Positions 1 to 9,872 of a stretch of DNA of 64,000 nucleotides are shown one piece after another. The DNA comes from Nannocystis exedens (GTDB lineage: Bacteria > Myxococcota_A > Polyangia > Nannocystales > Nannocystaceae), in contig NZ_NETK01000001.1 of assembly GCF_002343915.1 (NCBI RefSeq), positions 2,304,001 through 2,368,000 of the forward strand, written 5' to 3'. Made by a program: the position numbers and the translations under genes. The notes under the pieces are model-generated. The model was not told the DNA's origin. It did not search any database and saw only the letters and a program-made list of their open reading frames with translations. Numbering within the stretch: position 1 is the first letter of the stretch; the number at the start of each line of letters is the position of its first letter.

Positions 1-400
1 CGTCGCACACCTCGATCTCGGCAACGATCGCCCGCGCCTCGGCGGCCAGCGCCGCCGCGAGCTGGCGATCGCACGGCACGTCGGAGGCGGGGAAGTGGTG
101 CAGCCCGTCGGCGACGTGCATCCACTGGTGCGCCAGTCGGGCGGCGGCGGCGGGGTCGTCGAGCGAGTCCGCCAGCACGACGACGCCGTCGGGGAGCACC
201 GCGCCGCGCGCGTGGCCGCCGAAGCAGATCGTCGGGCTCGCGCCGGCGATCGCGGGTCCGACGCGCGATCCGCGGACCGCCGCGACCAGCGAGCGTGCGC
301 GCTCGGCGTGGGCGACGGTACCCGCCGGACAGGGCCGCGCCGGAGGCTCGCACGCGAGGCCGGCCACGAGCAGCAGCGCGGCGAGGTGACGGCTGTTCAT
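1..400 (-). CDS. Putative lipoprotein, partial (3' end outside window)
   Basis: The reading frame starts at an ATG at 400-398 and runs off the left edge, so about 133 residues are visible. The N-terminus has Met-Asn-Ser-Arg, a hydrophobic stretch and a lipobox ending in Cys17 (LLVAGLAC), so it should be exported and lipid-anchored. The mature part has conserved-looking Cys pairs and a His-rich stretch (AHQWMHVADGLHH) that could bind metal, but I recognise no family. Codons are strongly G/C at third positions, supporting coding. It is divergent from the gene at 438, with only 37 bp between starts, so the two promoters must overlap or lie inside the opposing genes. Confidence 0.6.
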   Translation of the reverse strand, partial: MNSRHLAALLLVAGLACEPPARPCPAGTVAHAERARSLVAAVRGSRVGPAIAGASPTICFGGHARGAVLPDGVVVLADSLDDPAAAARLAHQWMHVADGLHHFPASDVPCDRQLAAALAAEARAIVAEIEVCD

Positions 401-437
401 CACGATCGGCGGATGATACCGTGGCGTCGAGGAAACC

Positions 438-1262
438 GTGAAATTGTGTCGCCCTGTGCGCCTCGTCTGGCCCCTCGCGGCCGCATTCGCGCTGCTCCCC
501 GGCCCCGCGCGCGCCGATGTCATCCGCCGGCCGCCGGACGACTGCCCGCCCGGCAGCGAGGGGGGCACCGGCCATTGCGGTGCGGAGTGCTACGCCCTGG
601 TCTGCACGAACGACGACGAGTGTCCCGACGGCACGATCTGCCAGGCGACGAAGGCGTGCATTCGCGTCCTCGATTGTTTTCCAGAGCCACAACACGTCCA
701 CGGTGGCGCATGCTCGCCTGAGGATACCTGCCGGGGCGACGGCGAGACCTGCCAGGCCATCGACCTGTGCCTCCCGGCCGGTGAGACGACGTCCGGTGGG
801 AGCGAGACCGGCAGCAGCACCAGCAGCGGCACGAGCAGCGGCAGCACCAGCAGCGGCACGAGCAGCGGCAGCACCAGCAGCGGCACGAGCAGCGGCAGCA
901 CCAGCAGCGGCACGAGCAGCGGCAGCACCAGCAGCACGAGCACGAGCACGAGCACGGAGAGCACGAGCGGCACGAACAGTGGCACGAGCAGCGGCAGCAC
1001 CAGCAGCACGTCGCCTGGCACGAGCAACGGCAGTACCGAGGCGACCCCGACGACCGGTGGCCAGCCGGGGACCACGGGCAGCGGCACGAGCAGCTCCACG
1101 GGCGGCGGCGCGGGCAGCAACACGGGCGGCGGAGGCAGCGGCGACAAGGCCGGCTGTGCGGGTTGCGGCCTCGCGGACCGGACGCACGGGGTCCTCGCCC
1201 TGCTCGTGATCGTCGGGGCTCGCAGGCGGAGGCGACGTCAACCTGTCCCAAAAATCATGTGA
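438..1262 (+). CDS. Secreted Cys-rich protein with Ser/Gly/Thr linker and MYXO-CTERM-like tail
   Basis: Starts at GTG 438 with GAGG a few bases upstream; 274 residues. The order is a signal peptide (about 1-26, ending near ARA-D), a Cys-rich segment (about 27-115), a low-complexity Gly/Ser/Thr linker built from a 9-residue repeat (GSTSSGTSS), then a C-terminal tail with GCAGC, a short hydrophobic stretch and six arginines. This tail layout (Cys motif, membrane helix, Arg cluster) matches the MYXO-CTERM sorting signal known in Myxococcota, where a myxosortase cleaves near the Cys and the protein is anchored at the cell surface. The function of the Cys-rich head is unknown. Antisense frames look Cys-rich only because the linker repeats. 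Confidence 0.75.
   Translation: MKLCRPVRLVWPLAAAFALLPGPARADVIRRPPDDCPPGSEGGTGHCGAECYALVCTNDDECPDGTICQATKACIRVLDCFPEPQHVHGGACSPEDTCRGDGETCQAIDLCLPAGETTSGGSETGSSTSSGTSSGSTSSGTSSGSTSSGTSSGSTSSGTSSGSTSSTSTSTSTESTSGTNSGTSSGSTSSTSPGTSNGSTEATPTTGGQPGTTGSGTSSSTGGGAGSNTGGGGSGDKAGCAGCGLADRTHGVLALLVIVGARRRRRRQPVPKIM
812..935 (+). repeat. 27-bp coding tandem repeat in linker
   Basis: About three and a half copies of a 27-bp unit encoding GSTSSGTSS, followed by degenerate AGC/ACG codon runs to about 1010. It lies within the linker of the gene at 438 and is a candidate for length variation between strains. Confidence 0.8.
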
Positions 1263-2187
1263 ATTCGCAAGCGCGAGAACGCGCGCACCTGGGGGCCGTT
1301 ACGGCCGCACCGAGGCCATCCTGTCCGTCAGGACAGCCCCCCTCCACGCCGCCCACCCCGAGCGCTTCGTCCGCGGAAGACCACGCCCCCATGCGAGCGC
1401 TCGCGACTTGCCAGTACGCGCGAAACTCGCCTTCTCCGCGCAAGCCCTCCGGACCCAATCACCTGCTCCTCCCCGAGGCTCGGGTGAATTTCGCGCGTTT
1501 CGGCGCCTGCGACAAAGCGTACCGCGCTCCCGTGCTGCCCGCCGACCAGAGAAGCGAGATCGCGCGCAGGGCCAGGTCCTGAAGGGGGAGACGCAGTAAT
1601 AGCGGGGCTCGCCGTCCGCTACCGATCTCCAAACCGCCGCAGCGCGACGGCGATCGGCGACACTCTGCAGAGACAAGCGAGGTCGAGCGCTACGGCCGCA
1701 GTGCGCTCGACGGTAAAGGAGCCGCCAGCGTAAACATGGTCCCCGGGCGGTGGCCATGCGGTATTCGGGGAGGCGCGTACCGGGCCGCGGCGATGCGCGA
1801 GCGATGTCTGCCGTTCGGACGCGGTAGACCCGAAGATCATGGTGCTCCTCGTCAGCTCCAAGGTTCCGTAGACGGGGCACGCTCGTGGGCCGCATCGCCG
1901 CGAGCGCGAAGCGGAAGCTGTCGCCGCGAGGTCGAGGCCCGTGAGCACGCCGGTCCACGCATGGGCACCGTCGCCGTCAGCGTCGGCCAGCGACACGTCG
2001 CCCCGGCAGCCTATCCACGCGAGCGCGATAACGGGCCGCGCGGATATATCAGCGATCGATCGCGCAGGAGCGTTTGAAGCTCCAAACAGCCGGCGGCTTG
2101 ACATTGTGGAGCGGCATTGGTTTCCTGGTGCGATGGGCTCTCCGCCCATTCGCAAGCCGGCCGACCGCCGTATTCAGGAGAATCGAC
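1263..2187. other. No intact gene; possible decayed FG-GAP-like segment
   Basis: No frame here has a convincing start, length and codon usage together. On the minus strand around 1900-2020, residues such as GDVSLADADGDG followed by a turn-rich stretch recall the Asp/Gly-rich calcium loops of FG-GAP (integrin-like) repeats. The frame is broken and the match is weak, so treat it as a possible relic only. Confidence 0.25.
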
Positions 2188-2298
2188 ATGGCCATCAAGA
2201 CCGAAGTGTCGCTGCTACCCATCCCGCCCATCCATCATGCGGCCCAGGCCGCGATGCCGGACCCATTGGGCTTGCTCTCGCTGTTGCCCGGCACCTGG
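2188..2298 (+). pseudogene. Heme-binding-family gene, 5' fragment (interrupted by IS21 element)
   Basis: ATG at 2188 with AGGAG eight bases upstream. The 37 codons end in ...LLSLLPGTW, exactly at the IS21 insertion point. Removing the IS (2299-5725) and one copy of the 5-bp target duplication joins the last Trp codon in frame to Gln-Gly-Lys at 5731. The joined product is 310 residues and its LPGTWQGKGFNQIW region reads as one continuous domain. The parental protein belongs to a family usually annotated as heme-binding (fatty-acid-binding-protein-like fold); that functional label comes from family knowledge, not from residues I can prove here. Confidence 0.8.
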
Positions 2299-2328
2299 TG
2301 TTATCGCCGGGCACGATCCGCGCGAATT

Positions 2329-2432
2329 CGCCGACATGTTTCGCCGACAGACTTCGCCGACGCGTTCCGCCGACAGAGTTTGCCGACGTACTTCGCCGAT
2401 GCATCTCGCCGCCGCGTTTCGCCGCGCCTATT
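2329..2432 (+). repeat. 13-bp x 8 tandem array at left end of IS21 element
   Basis: Eight units of pattern CGCCGAC plus six variable bases start at 2329, 2342, 2355, 2368, 2381, 2394, 2407 and 2420, an exact 13-bp period. The heptamer is conserved in the first six units (one T and one T change) and decays in the last two. IS21 elements are known to carry several internal repeats at their ends that bind IstA. The perfect phasing here suggests a transposase-binding array. The right end has only the terminal copy of this motif. Confidence 0.75.
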
Positions 2433-2500
2433 TTCGCCGGTCAGCGCGCGCGCCGAGGCCGGCGTCCCGCGGGGCGCCGGCCTGAGCGAGGGGGTGCTGG

Positions 2501-3242
2501 TTACTCCGCGGCGACGGCGTTGGCGCGCTGCGAGCGGCGTGAGCGGCGGTCCTTGGCCTCCTTGAGGCGGTAGGAGTCGCCGGCGATCTCGACGATCTCG
2601 GCGTGGTGACAGAGGCGATCGACCAGCGTGCCGACGCAGGTGGCATTGGGGAAGATCGCGCTCCATTCGCTAAATGGCCGATTGGTGGTCACGACAGTGG
2701 AGACCCGGCCATATCGCTGATTGAGCACCTCGAAGAGCAGGTCGGCGGAGCGATCGGAGTAGCTGAGGTAGCCGACTTCGTCGACGACCAGGAGCTCGGG
2801 TTTGGCGAATCGATGGAGTCGGCGCTTGAGCGCGAGGGCGCCGTCCTGCGAGGCCAGGTCCGTGAGCATCGCCGAGGCCGAGACGAAGCGAGCCGTGTGT
2901 CCGAGGCCGAGGGCGTGCAGCGCGAGGTTCTGCGCGAGCATGGTCTTGCCGACGCCGTTGGGGCCGATGAAGACGACGTTGGTCGCGTCGCGGAGGAAGT
3001 GGAGCTGGAAGAGCTCCTGGATGTGGCCCTGGTCGATCTTCTTCGGGTGCTTCCAGTCGAATTCGGCGAGCGGCTTGATCGCGGAGAGCTGCGCGTCGCG
3101 GAGGCGCCGCTCGTAGTTCCGGCGCTTGCGCTCGACCTCCTCGATCTCGATGAGGCGCTGCAGCCACGGTTCGCGCGCGTGGGTGTGCCAGTGCGTCAGC
3201 ACGCCGTGCAGCCCGAGCGCGGCGGCGCGACGGCGGAGGGGA

Positions 3243-3262
<20 letters not shown>
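2501..3262 (-). CDS. istB: IstB-type ATPase transposition helper
   Basis: 253 residues, full length for IstB. Walker A GPNGVGKT lies near residue 105 and Walker B LLVVDEVGYL about 60 residues later. The arginine-rich C-terminus and the N-terminal helical LxxHGxxTHW-type region are typical. IstB is an AAA+ ATPase that assembles on target DNA and activates the IstA transposase. Its ATG overlaps the 3' end of istA by 20 bp, the usual IS21 arrangement that implies translational coupling. No truncation or missing motif was seen. Confidence 0.93.
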
Positions 3263-4746
<1,484 letters not shown>

Positions 4747-4750
<4 letters not shown>

Positions 4751-5058
4751 GGCTCACCTCGGTCCGTCACGCGGACGCCGATCGACGCCCGCACCAGGGG
4801 GCTTGGGGGCACGAGGAGCCCGGGGACGGCGCGGGCGCTGCCGGATCCATCCGTCAGACCCGCGTCCACATCGCACGCAAGCATGAGCGGCGGGCCTTGC
4901 CACAAGGCCAGGCCCTCCAGGATGTGCCGCAGCGCCAGCCTCTCCTCGCCCAGGTACGGCAGGTCCGCTTCGAGCAGTCGCCGCGACCGCGATCTCACGG
5001 TCAGCATCGCCCGGCTGTCCTTCAGGACAAGTTCCGAACGCCATGGTCGTTCCAGCAT
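4747..5058 (-). CDS. Small IS21 passenger protein coupled to istA
   Basis: 103 residues from ATG 5058, preceded by GGAGCGAGG. The stop overlaps the istA start as ATGA, which implies translational coupling. Third codon positions are almost all G or C, so this frame is the real coding frame here rather than the overlapping one. The sequence ([14 protein letters not shown]..., then [19 protein letters not shown]) suggests a small alpha/beta protein. I do not recognise the family. Position and coupling suggest a role in, or cargo of, the IS21 element. Confidence 0.6.
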
Positions 5059-5335
5059 GTGGTTCCTCGCTCCTGCGCGCGCCGACCACCTCCGTGGTGG
5101 TCTCGGCCGCGTCACTCCGGAGCCTGCCGACGCCCTCGCTTGCGGGAAGACCCTGATGCGTCACTTTCTGCCGAACCGCTTCGCGGTATCGTCGCTGGCG
5201 CGCCGCGTGCCGATGGGCTCCAGCGGGGGTTTGTTGGTATCGACGACCCGCAAGGCGCAGCGACTCTCGCCGCTGCGCTCGAGCACAGGCTAGCCCACAG
5301 TAAAGGTCACCTCGATCACACCGGCGGCACAGCAC
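4754..5335 (-). CDS. Cys-rich zinc-ribbon-like IS21 passenger protein
   Basis: Recognisable part: CGRCRQLVVLCRRCDRGD, YCGLAC, then a basic AARQRRYREA... and KVTHQG. Proteins with this CxxC...CxxCDRGxxYC...KVTHQG layout are, from memory, common neighbours of IS21 transposase genes in high-GC bacteria; their function is not known. GTG 5335 is the only plausible start, but the frame is open upstream to a stop near 5447 and the first CxxC lies upstream of this GTG, so the true start may be unusual or damaged. The last 100 or so residues overlap the better-supported frame of the 5058 gene and are probably not real. Confidence 0.5.
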   Translation of the reverse strand: MLCRRCDRGDLYCGLACARAQRRESLRLAGRRYQQTPAGAHRHAARQRRYREAVRQKVTHQGLPASEGVGRLRSDAAETTTEVVGARRSEEPHAGTTMAFGTCPEGQPGDADREIAVAATARSGPAVPGRGEAGAAAHPGGPGLVARPAAHACVRCGRGSDGWIRQRPRRPRAPRAPKPPGAGVDRRPRDGPR

Positions 5336-5730
5336 GACGAGCTGTCGGCACCGCCCGCACAGAAATGCTCGGAATCCCCCCTCGTCGTCGATGGCGTCGC
5401 CACTCCGCCGTCGACATCCACTTGCCTTCCTGAGATCGCCGCGGTACCTTCACCCGTCGATCATCGCCTGACCTTAGGGTCATCTTCGACACCGAGCGCT
5501 GCGGGCTGCCACACACCGCAGCGCTCACCCTTTTCTTGACGGCAGCACCTCTCTACCCGCAGCGCCGTTCCCGTCCACGATTTCAACTCAAGGGCCAGCT
5601 GGCCGGGTTCACCCTCAGCCCGATTGGTTGGCTGGCTTACACATCAGGCAGGATCCGCCGAGCCGCTGCGACACCGGCGGCATGTCTCGTCGGCGAATTC
5701 ACGCGGATCCTGGCCGGCGCTAACACCTGG

Positions 5731-6552
5731 CAGGGGAAGGGCTTCAACCAGATCTGGCGCCCGTTCCCCGACCCCACCAAAAAGCAGGATCGCTTCCTTG
5801 AGCTCAACAGCACGATCGAGACGCTCGAGTTCGGCGACAGCCTCGGCCAGATCCCGAATCGCGGGCTCTTCGGCCAGCCCGACATCACCCTCTTCGGCCT
5901 GACGTACCTGCAGCAGATCTCCGACGCCAACGTGAAGGGACCGAACGGTCAACCGGCGGGCCTGCACGTCGAGCCGGGGATCTGGCTGAACGTCCCGGCG
6001 ACGACGGACCCGCAAGATCCGGCGACGGTCGCCAGGCTCGCCTCGATCCCGCACGGCACCACGATCGTCGTGCAGGGCGCCGGGAGCGTCGTCGCCGGGC
6101 CGCCCGAGATCGCCGACAACGACATCTTCCCCTTCCCCATAGGCCAGCCTTCAAAGCCCATCACCGATTTCCCGGAGCAGAACCTCTCGATCCCGACCGA
6201 CTTCCGCAGCAAGCCCGACGACATCCGGGGCATCACGCAGGAGATGGTGAACAACCCCAATTCCGTGCTGCAGACCGTCATTCGGGAGCAGCGCATCACG
6301 TCGACCACGGTCCTGCAGATCTCGAGCGCGAACCGGACCCCGCCGCCGAGTTCGGGCGGCGGCACGTCCAACATCGCCTTCCTCGGGCCGAACGCCAACG
6401 CGGTCGAGATCGACGCGATCTTCTGGATCGAGACGGTCCAGACCGGCGACACCGTGACGCACCAGCTCCAGTACACGCAGCGAGTCCTCCTGAACTTCGA
6501 TGGCCTGAGCTGGCCGCACGTCTCGGTGGCGACGCTCACGAAGGTGCGCTGA
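5731..6552 (+). pseudogene. Heme-binding-family gene, 3' fragment
   Basis: 273 residues and a stop following the IS21 target duplication, in frame with the fragment at 2188-2298. Conserved-looking blocks are NQIWRPF, RFLELN, NRGLFGQPDITLFGLTYLQQ, GLHVEPGIWL, IPHGTTIV, FPEQNLS, FWIETV, LQYTQRVLLNF and WPHVSVATL. All match the heme-binding protein family in order and spacing, so the gene was intact until the IS inserted. Without its N-terminus this fragment has no native start, although the IS reads out through an open frame from 5536. A GC-rich hairpin follows at 6584. Confidence 0.8.
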
Positions 6553-6583
6553 CGATCACGGGCGCCGTCTTGCCTCGAGAATT

Positions 6584-6609
6584 CGCCCGCGGGCACGGGC
6601 CCGCGGGCG
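6584..6609 (+). terminator. GC-rich hairpin downstream of heme-binding gene
   Basis: An 11-bp perfect stem (CGCCCGCGGGC / GCCCGCGGGCG) with a 4-nt loop, 31 bp after the stop at 6552. There is no T-run, so rho-independent termination is uncertain. It lies between convergent reading frames. Confidence 0.5.
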
Positions 6610-6638
6610 ACACCTTGCGGAAGCGTGGCTCATCCGTT

Positions 6639-6933
6639 CTATGATGTCGCAAGCATCAAGTTCAGCACATCCGCGAACGCCTCGGCAGTGTTCTCTCCCG
6701 TGCCACCGACCAGATCGCCACACCCATCGAGACGAAGCGTGAGAAGGACCTCGAGGACGAGACGAAGCTTTGTGCTCCCCCGCAGTTCCTCGCCGGACCG
6801 CCTCCTCGCCCAAGCCCTCGTTGCACAGCTCGAGGTTGGCCGACTTCATTTCGACCACGACGCGGCTGCGTTCGGAGAAATACTGGAGAAGTTCTCTGGC
6901 GCGGAAGTGCACATCCTCGCCAAAGCTCGCCAA
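6639..6933 (-). pseudogene. Frameshifted remnant of an unknown gene
   Basis: A minus-strand frame from TTG 6933 reads FGEDVHFRARELLQYF, SRVVVEMKSANLEL, then NEGLGEEAV. A shift of frame near 6800 continues as EELRGSTKLRLVLEVLLTLR and ends at a TAG at 6641-6639. The two halves together look like a decayed coding region. The VVVEMKS segment loosely resembles the second part of PD-(D/E)XK nuclease cores, but that is not enough for an assignment. The first part is duplicated at 48055-48219. Confidence 0.4.
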
Positions 6934-6995
6934 AGCTCGGGTAGCTGCCCCTTCCGAAGGGAGACACCTGTAAACGCGACGTAAACCGACGGGAA
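6829..6995. repeat. Dispersed repeat, copy A (about 165 bp)
   Basis: Begins CAGCTCGAGGTTGGCC and ends ...ACGTAAACCGACGG. It is nearly identical (roughly nine bases in ten) to 48055-48219. The shared block ends abruptly on both sides, as expected for a duplicated mobile or recombination fragment. Confidence 0.8.
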
Positions 6996-7359
6996 ACCCA
7001 GGGCCGAAAGCAAAACCGCGCGACTTCCTTGGCGGATCGGCCTAACCCACCGCGTTTACTCGCGTTTTCGCTCTTCTCTAAAGTCCACTTCTGTCTCGCC
7101 AATCGACTCAGATCGACCGCAGTCTTGGAGAAGTTTTGGAGAAGGGGCTCTTGAAAACCCGGGAGGCTCGCATGCGAGCGCTCGCTTCGAGCAGTTCGCC
7201 CTCGCCGTCCGCGCCGGGCCCCCGCGCCGGCGCCGACGGCTCCCGCTGCGCCGCCCGCGAGCGCGGTCCCCTCCCCCGCCGCGCCGCAGGACTGCGCGGA
7301 CCTGGCAAATGACCAGTTCGGACTACTCGGATACAGCCCGGAAGCGCAGCCGCGGTTCA

Positions 7360-7623
7360 TTAGCGTCCATCGAGCTGCACGTCGTAACGCTTGAGGATGT
7401 CGTTGACCTCAAGCTTCGCGGCCCGGCGCTTTGCGTCGACCATAAGGAAGGGGCGTTCATCGTCACCACGACAGACGGCCACATCAACTTGACGTTTCAC
7501 CTCGGAGTGCCGCCCGAGCACGTGGTGATCGGCCGCTGTCGAGGGTTCGACCCAAAAAAGGGGAGGTCGGTACTCTCTGAAGAACATCTCAACGATGGCC
7601 TTCTCGTATCGCTTGGCGTCCAC
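7360..7623 (-). CDS. Truncated PD-(D/E)XK restriction-endonuclease-like protein
   Basis: 87 residues from GTG 7623, with a stop codon immediately upstream in frame. The segment SEVKRQVDVAV... LMVDAKRRAAKLEVNDI has the D...DAK spacing of PD-(D/E)XK nucleases in the Mrr / restriction-endonuclease-like group. Family members usually continue for another 60 or more residues after DVKD-like helix positions, while this one ends 12 residues later. It is therefore likely a 3'-truncated relic with questionable activity. The opposite-strand frame at 7309-7722 is a shadow. Confidence 0.5.
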   Translation of the reverse strand: MDAKRYEKAIVEMFFREYRPPLFWVEPSTAADHHVLGRHSEVKRQVDVAVCRGDDERPFLMVDAKRRAAKLEVNDILKRYDVQLDGR

Positions 7624-8009
7624 GACGCCGACCTACCGTTTGGTAGTTCGTCGATCAATCTTGACTTGGGCGACGAAAGCGAGCGGGACGTCCGCCGCGG
7701 ACGGCTAACCATGGGCGGTTGAGCGCTTGCGAACTGGGCGCCTCGGGTGACGCGCTGCGTCCACCGGTTGCTCGGCTGCTCAGCACCGGCGCGGCTGGCG
7801 CACATGGTCTCATCGTGGGACTTTTCGGACCGGGCCCGGAGACGACGACGCATAGCGCCGCACGGGCGCAGGCGCACGCCGGCGTGAGACCGCGCGCGAG
7901 CGCATGCACCAGCGACTGCGCGAGTGGCGGGCTGAGGGTTGTTCCTGCCGGCTCGGAACCTCGAGTCGACTCGCATTGCGAGTGACGGATCTATGGGATA
8001 CATGGGCCC

Positions 8010-9872
8010 ATGCCACAGCTTCGTTATGCACTGTTCCCTGCGCTGCTCGCCGCCTGTCCGGGGGAGCCCGGCGCCTCGACGGGTGACACCGACACCGCGA
8101 CGGTCGACTCGACCCAGACCGACAGCACAGTCGGGGGCATGACGCAGGCTCCGACGACGACCGGCACCGAGACCGAGGGCAGCACGACGAACGGCGACCT
8201 GACGACGGACAACCCCACGACGACGCAAGGCACGACCACCGAGGGTGTGTCGACCGATTCGACGGCGACCACCGATTCCTCGACCACCGACTCGACGACC
8301 ACCGACTCGACGACTACCGACGCCTCGACCACGGATTCGACGACCACCGACGCCTCGACCACCGACACAGCCATGCCCGGCGAGTGCATGCCGGGCGAAT
8401 CGCAGGTCTGTTACAGCGGCACGAAGGGCACCGCGGGCGTCGGAAAGTGCAAGGCCGGCGAGCAACAGTGCGGCCCCGAAGGCATTTGGGGGCCGTGCGA
8501 GGGCGAGGTCGTCCCCGCGCTCGAGACCTGCGACGAGAACGGCGACGAGGACTGCGACGGCGCCGATCCGTGCCTCGGCGACGGCGCGCAGCAATGGGCG
8601 GTGACGTTCGGTGACACCGGGTACGACGAGGGCGAGCGCGTCGCCATCGACGCCGCCGGCAACGTCGTGGTCCTCGCGTGGGGCGACGGCCCGATCGACT
8701 TCGGCGACGGCCCGCTCGACAACCCCGGCAAGAGCGCGTACCTGGCCAAGTGGTCGCCCGCGGGCGAGCTCCTGTGGGCGAAGCACTTCGGCGACCTGGA
8801 CTACGAGGGGGGACCGCCCTACGGCATGGCGCTCACGCCGGAGGGAGGGATCGTCGTGGCCGGACACTTCCGCGGCCTGATCGACTTCGGCGGCGGCAAA
8901 ACGGTGCAGAACCTGACCCCGAACTACGACCTCTTCGCCGTCAAGTTCAACGACGACGGCGTGCACGTGTGGAGCAAGCCGTTCCACTCCCAGCAGAGCG
9001 CCTTGGTGATGGACCTGGCCGTCGCCCCGAACGGCGACCTCCTGCTCACCGGAGAGTTCAACACCGGCATCGACTTCGGCGGCGCCACGCTGACGTCCGC
9101 CGGGCTCTCCGACGTGTTCGTCGCCCGGCTCACCGGCACCGGCGGACACGTGTGGAGCCGCGGCTTCGGCGATGCCTCCGGTCAGCAGGGCCTCGGCATC
9201 GCCGCCGACTCGGCTGGCAACACCTACGCGACCGGCTTCTTCAACGGCACCCTCGATCCCGGCAGCGGTCCGCTGGTCTGCGTCTCGGACCAGGATATAT
9301 TCCTCTTCAAGCTCGACCCCGCGGGCGACGCCCTGTGGGGCGAGCGCTTCGGCGAGGTCGGCGTCCAGGGCCCGTACGGCGGCCTCGCCGTCGACAGCAA
9401 GGGCCGCGTCACGGTCGCCGGCAGCACCAACGGCGTCATCGACTTCGGCGGCGGCGCGCTGGAGGGCCCCCTGCTCCTCGGCGTTCTCGCCCAATTCGAC
9501 GGAGACGGCGCCCACCTGTGGAGCCGACCGCTGTGCGAGGAGGGCTCGGTCCCGCGGCGTGTGGCCACCGATGGTCTCGACAATGTCCTCGTCACCGGGA
9601 CTTTTCAATACGGCTGCGATCTCGGCGGCGACCTGCTGGGCTCCGACGACAACGCGTACGACGTGTTCGTCGGCAAATTCACGCCGAAGGGCCAGCACGG
9701 GTGGAGCAAGGGCCTCACGGGCGGCAGCACGCAGACGGGCGCCGGCATCGCCGGGTCCGCGACCGGCTCCGTCGCGGTCACCGGCGACTTCTACGGCGAG
9801 ATCGACCTCGGCGCCGGCGTCGTCACCAGCCAGGGCGAGGCCGACGGCTTCGTCGTCGTCTTCGGCCCGTGA
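8010..9872 (+). CDS. Lipoprotein with Thr/Ser/Asp linker and beta-propeller (SBBP-like) repeats
   Basis: 620 residues. ATG 8010 gives a short signal peptide with lipobox LLAAC (Cys16). Residues about 20-125 are a Thr/Ser/Asp linker (units like STTDSTTTD). A small Cys-rich module follows (GECMPGESQVCYSGT... ENGDEDCDGADPC). From about residue 190 to the end come six or seven repeats of the type WAVTFGD...GNVVV...G.IDFGGG, each with W-x-K/R-x-FG and a GxIDFGG strand. This is the SBBP-type beta-propeller pattern common in myxobacterial surface lipoproteins. Substrate and partners are unknown. A long minus-strand open frame covering the same region is an artefact of GC bias. Confidence 0.85.
   Translation: MPQLRYALFPALLAACPGEPGASTGDTDTATVDSTQTDSTVGGMTQAPTTTGTETEGSTTNGDLTTDNPTTTQGTTTEGVSTDSTATTDSSTTDSTTTDSTTTDASTTDSTTTDASTTDTAMPGECMPGESQVCYSGTKGTAGVGKCKAGEQQCGPEGIWGPCEGEVVPALETCDENGDEDCDGADPCLGDGAQQWAVTFGDTGYDEGERVAIDAAGNVVVLAWGDGPIDFGDGPLDNPGKSAYLAKWSPAGELLWAKHFGDLDYEGGPPYGMALTPEGGIVVAGHFRGLIDFGGGKTVQNLTPNYDLFAVKFNDDGVHVWSKPFHSQQSALVMDLAVAPNGDLLLTGEFNTGIDFGGATLTSAGLSDVFVARLTGTGGHVWSRGFGDASGQQGLGIAADSAGNTYATGFFNGTLDPGSGPLVCVSDQDIFLFKLDPAGDALWGERFGEVGVQGPYGGLAVDSKGRVTVAGSTNGVIDFGGGALEGPLLLGVLAQFDGDGAHLWSRPLCEEGSVPRRVATDGLDNVLVTGTFQYGCDLGGDLLGSDDNAYDVFVGKFTPKGQHGWSKGLTGGSTQTGAGIAGSATGSVAVTGDFYGEIDLGAGVVTSQGEADGFVVVFGP

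Noticed and set aside
520..1251. Cys/Arg-rich minus-strand frame
   Set aside because: Produced by the Ser/Gly/Thr repeats on the plus strand read backwards; no start or codon support.
1619..2155. Minus-strand 178-codon frame as a real gene
   Set aside because: Only a weak FG-GAP-like stretch, no start with a ribosome binding site and no downstream continuity; kept only as a possible relic.
2329..2432. Replication-origin-type iterons
   Set aside because: The array starts 30 bp inside an IS terminus and there is no rep gene; transposase binding is the simpler explanation.
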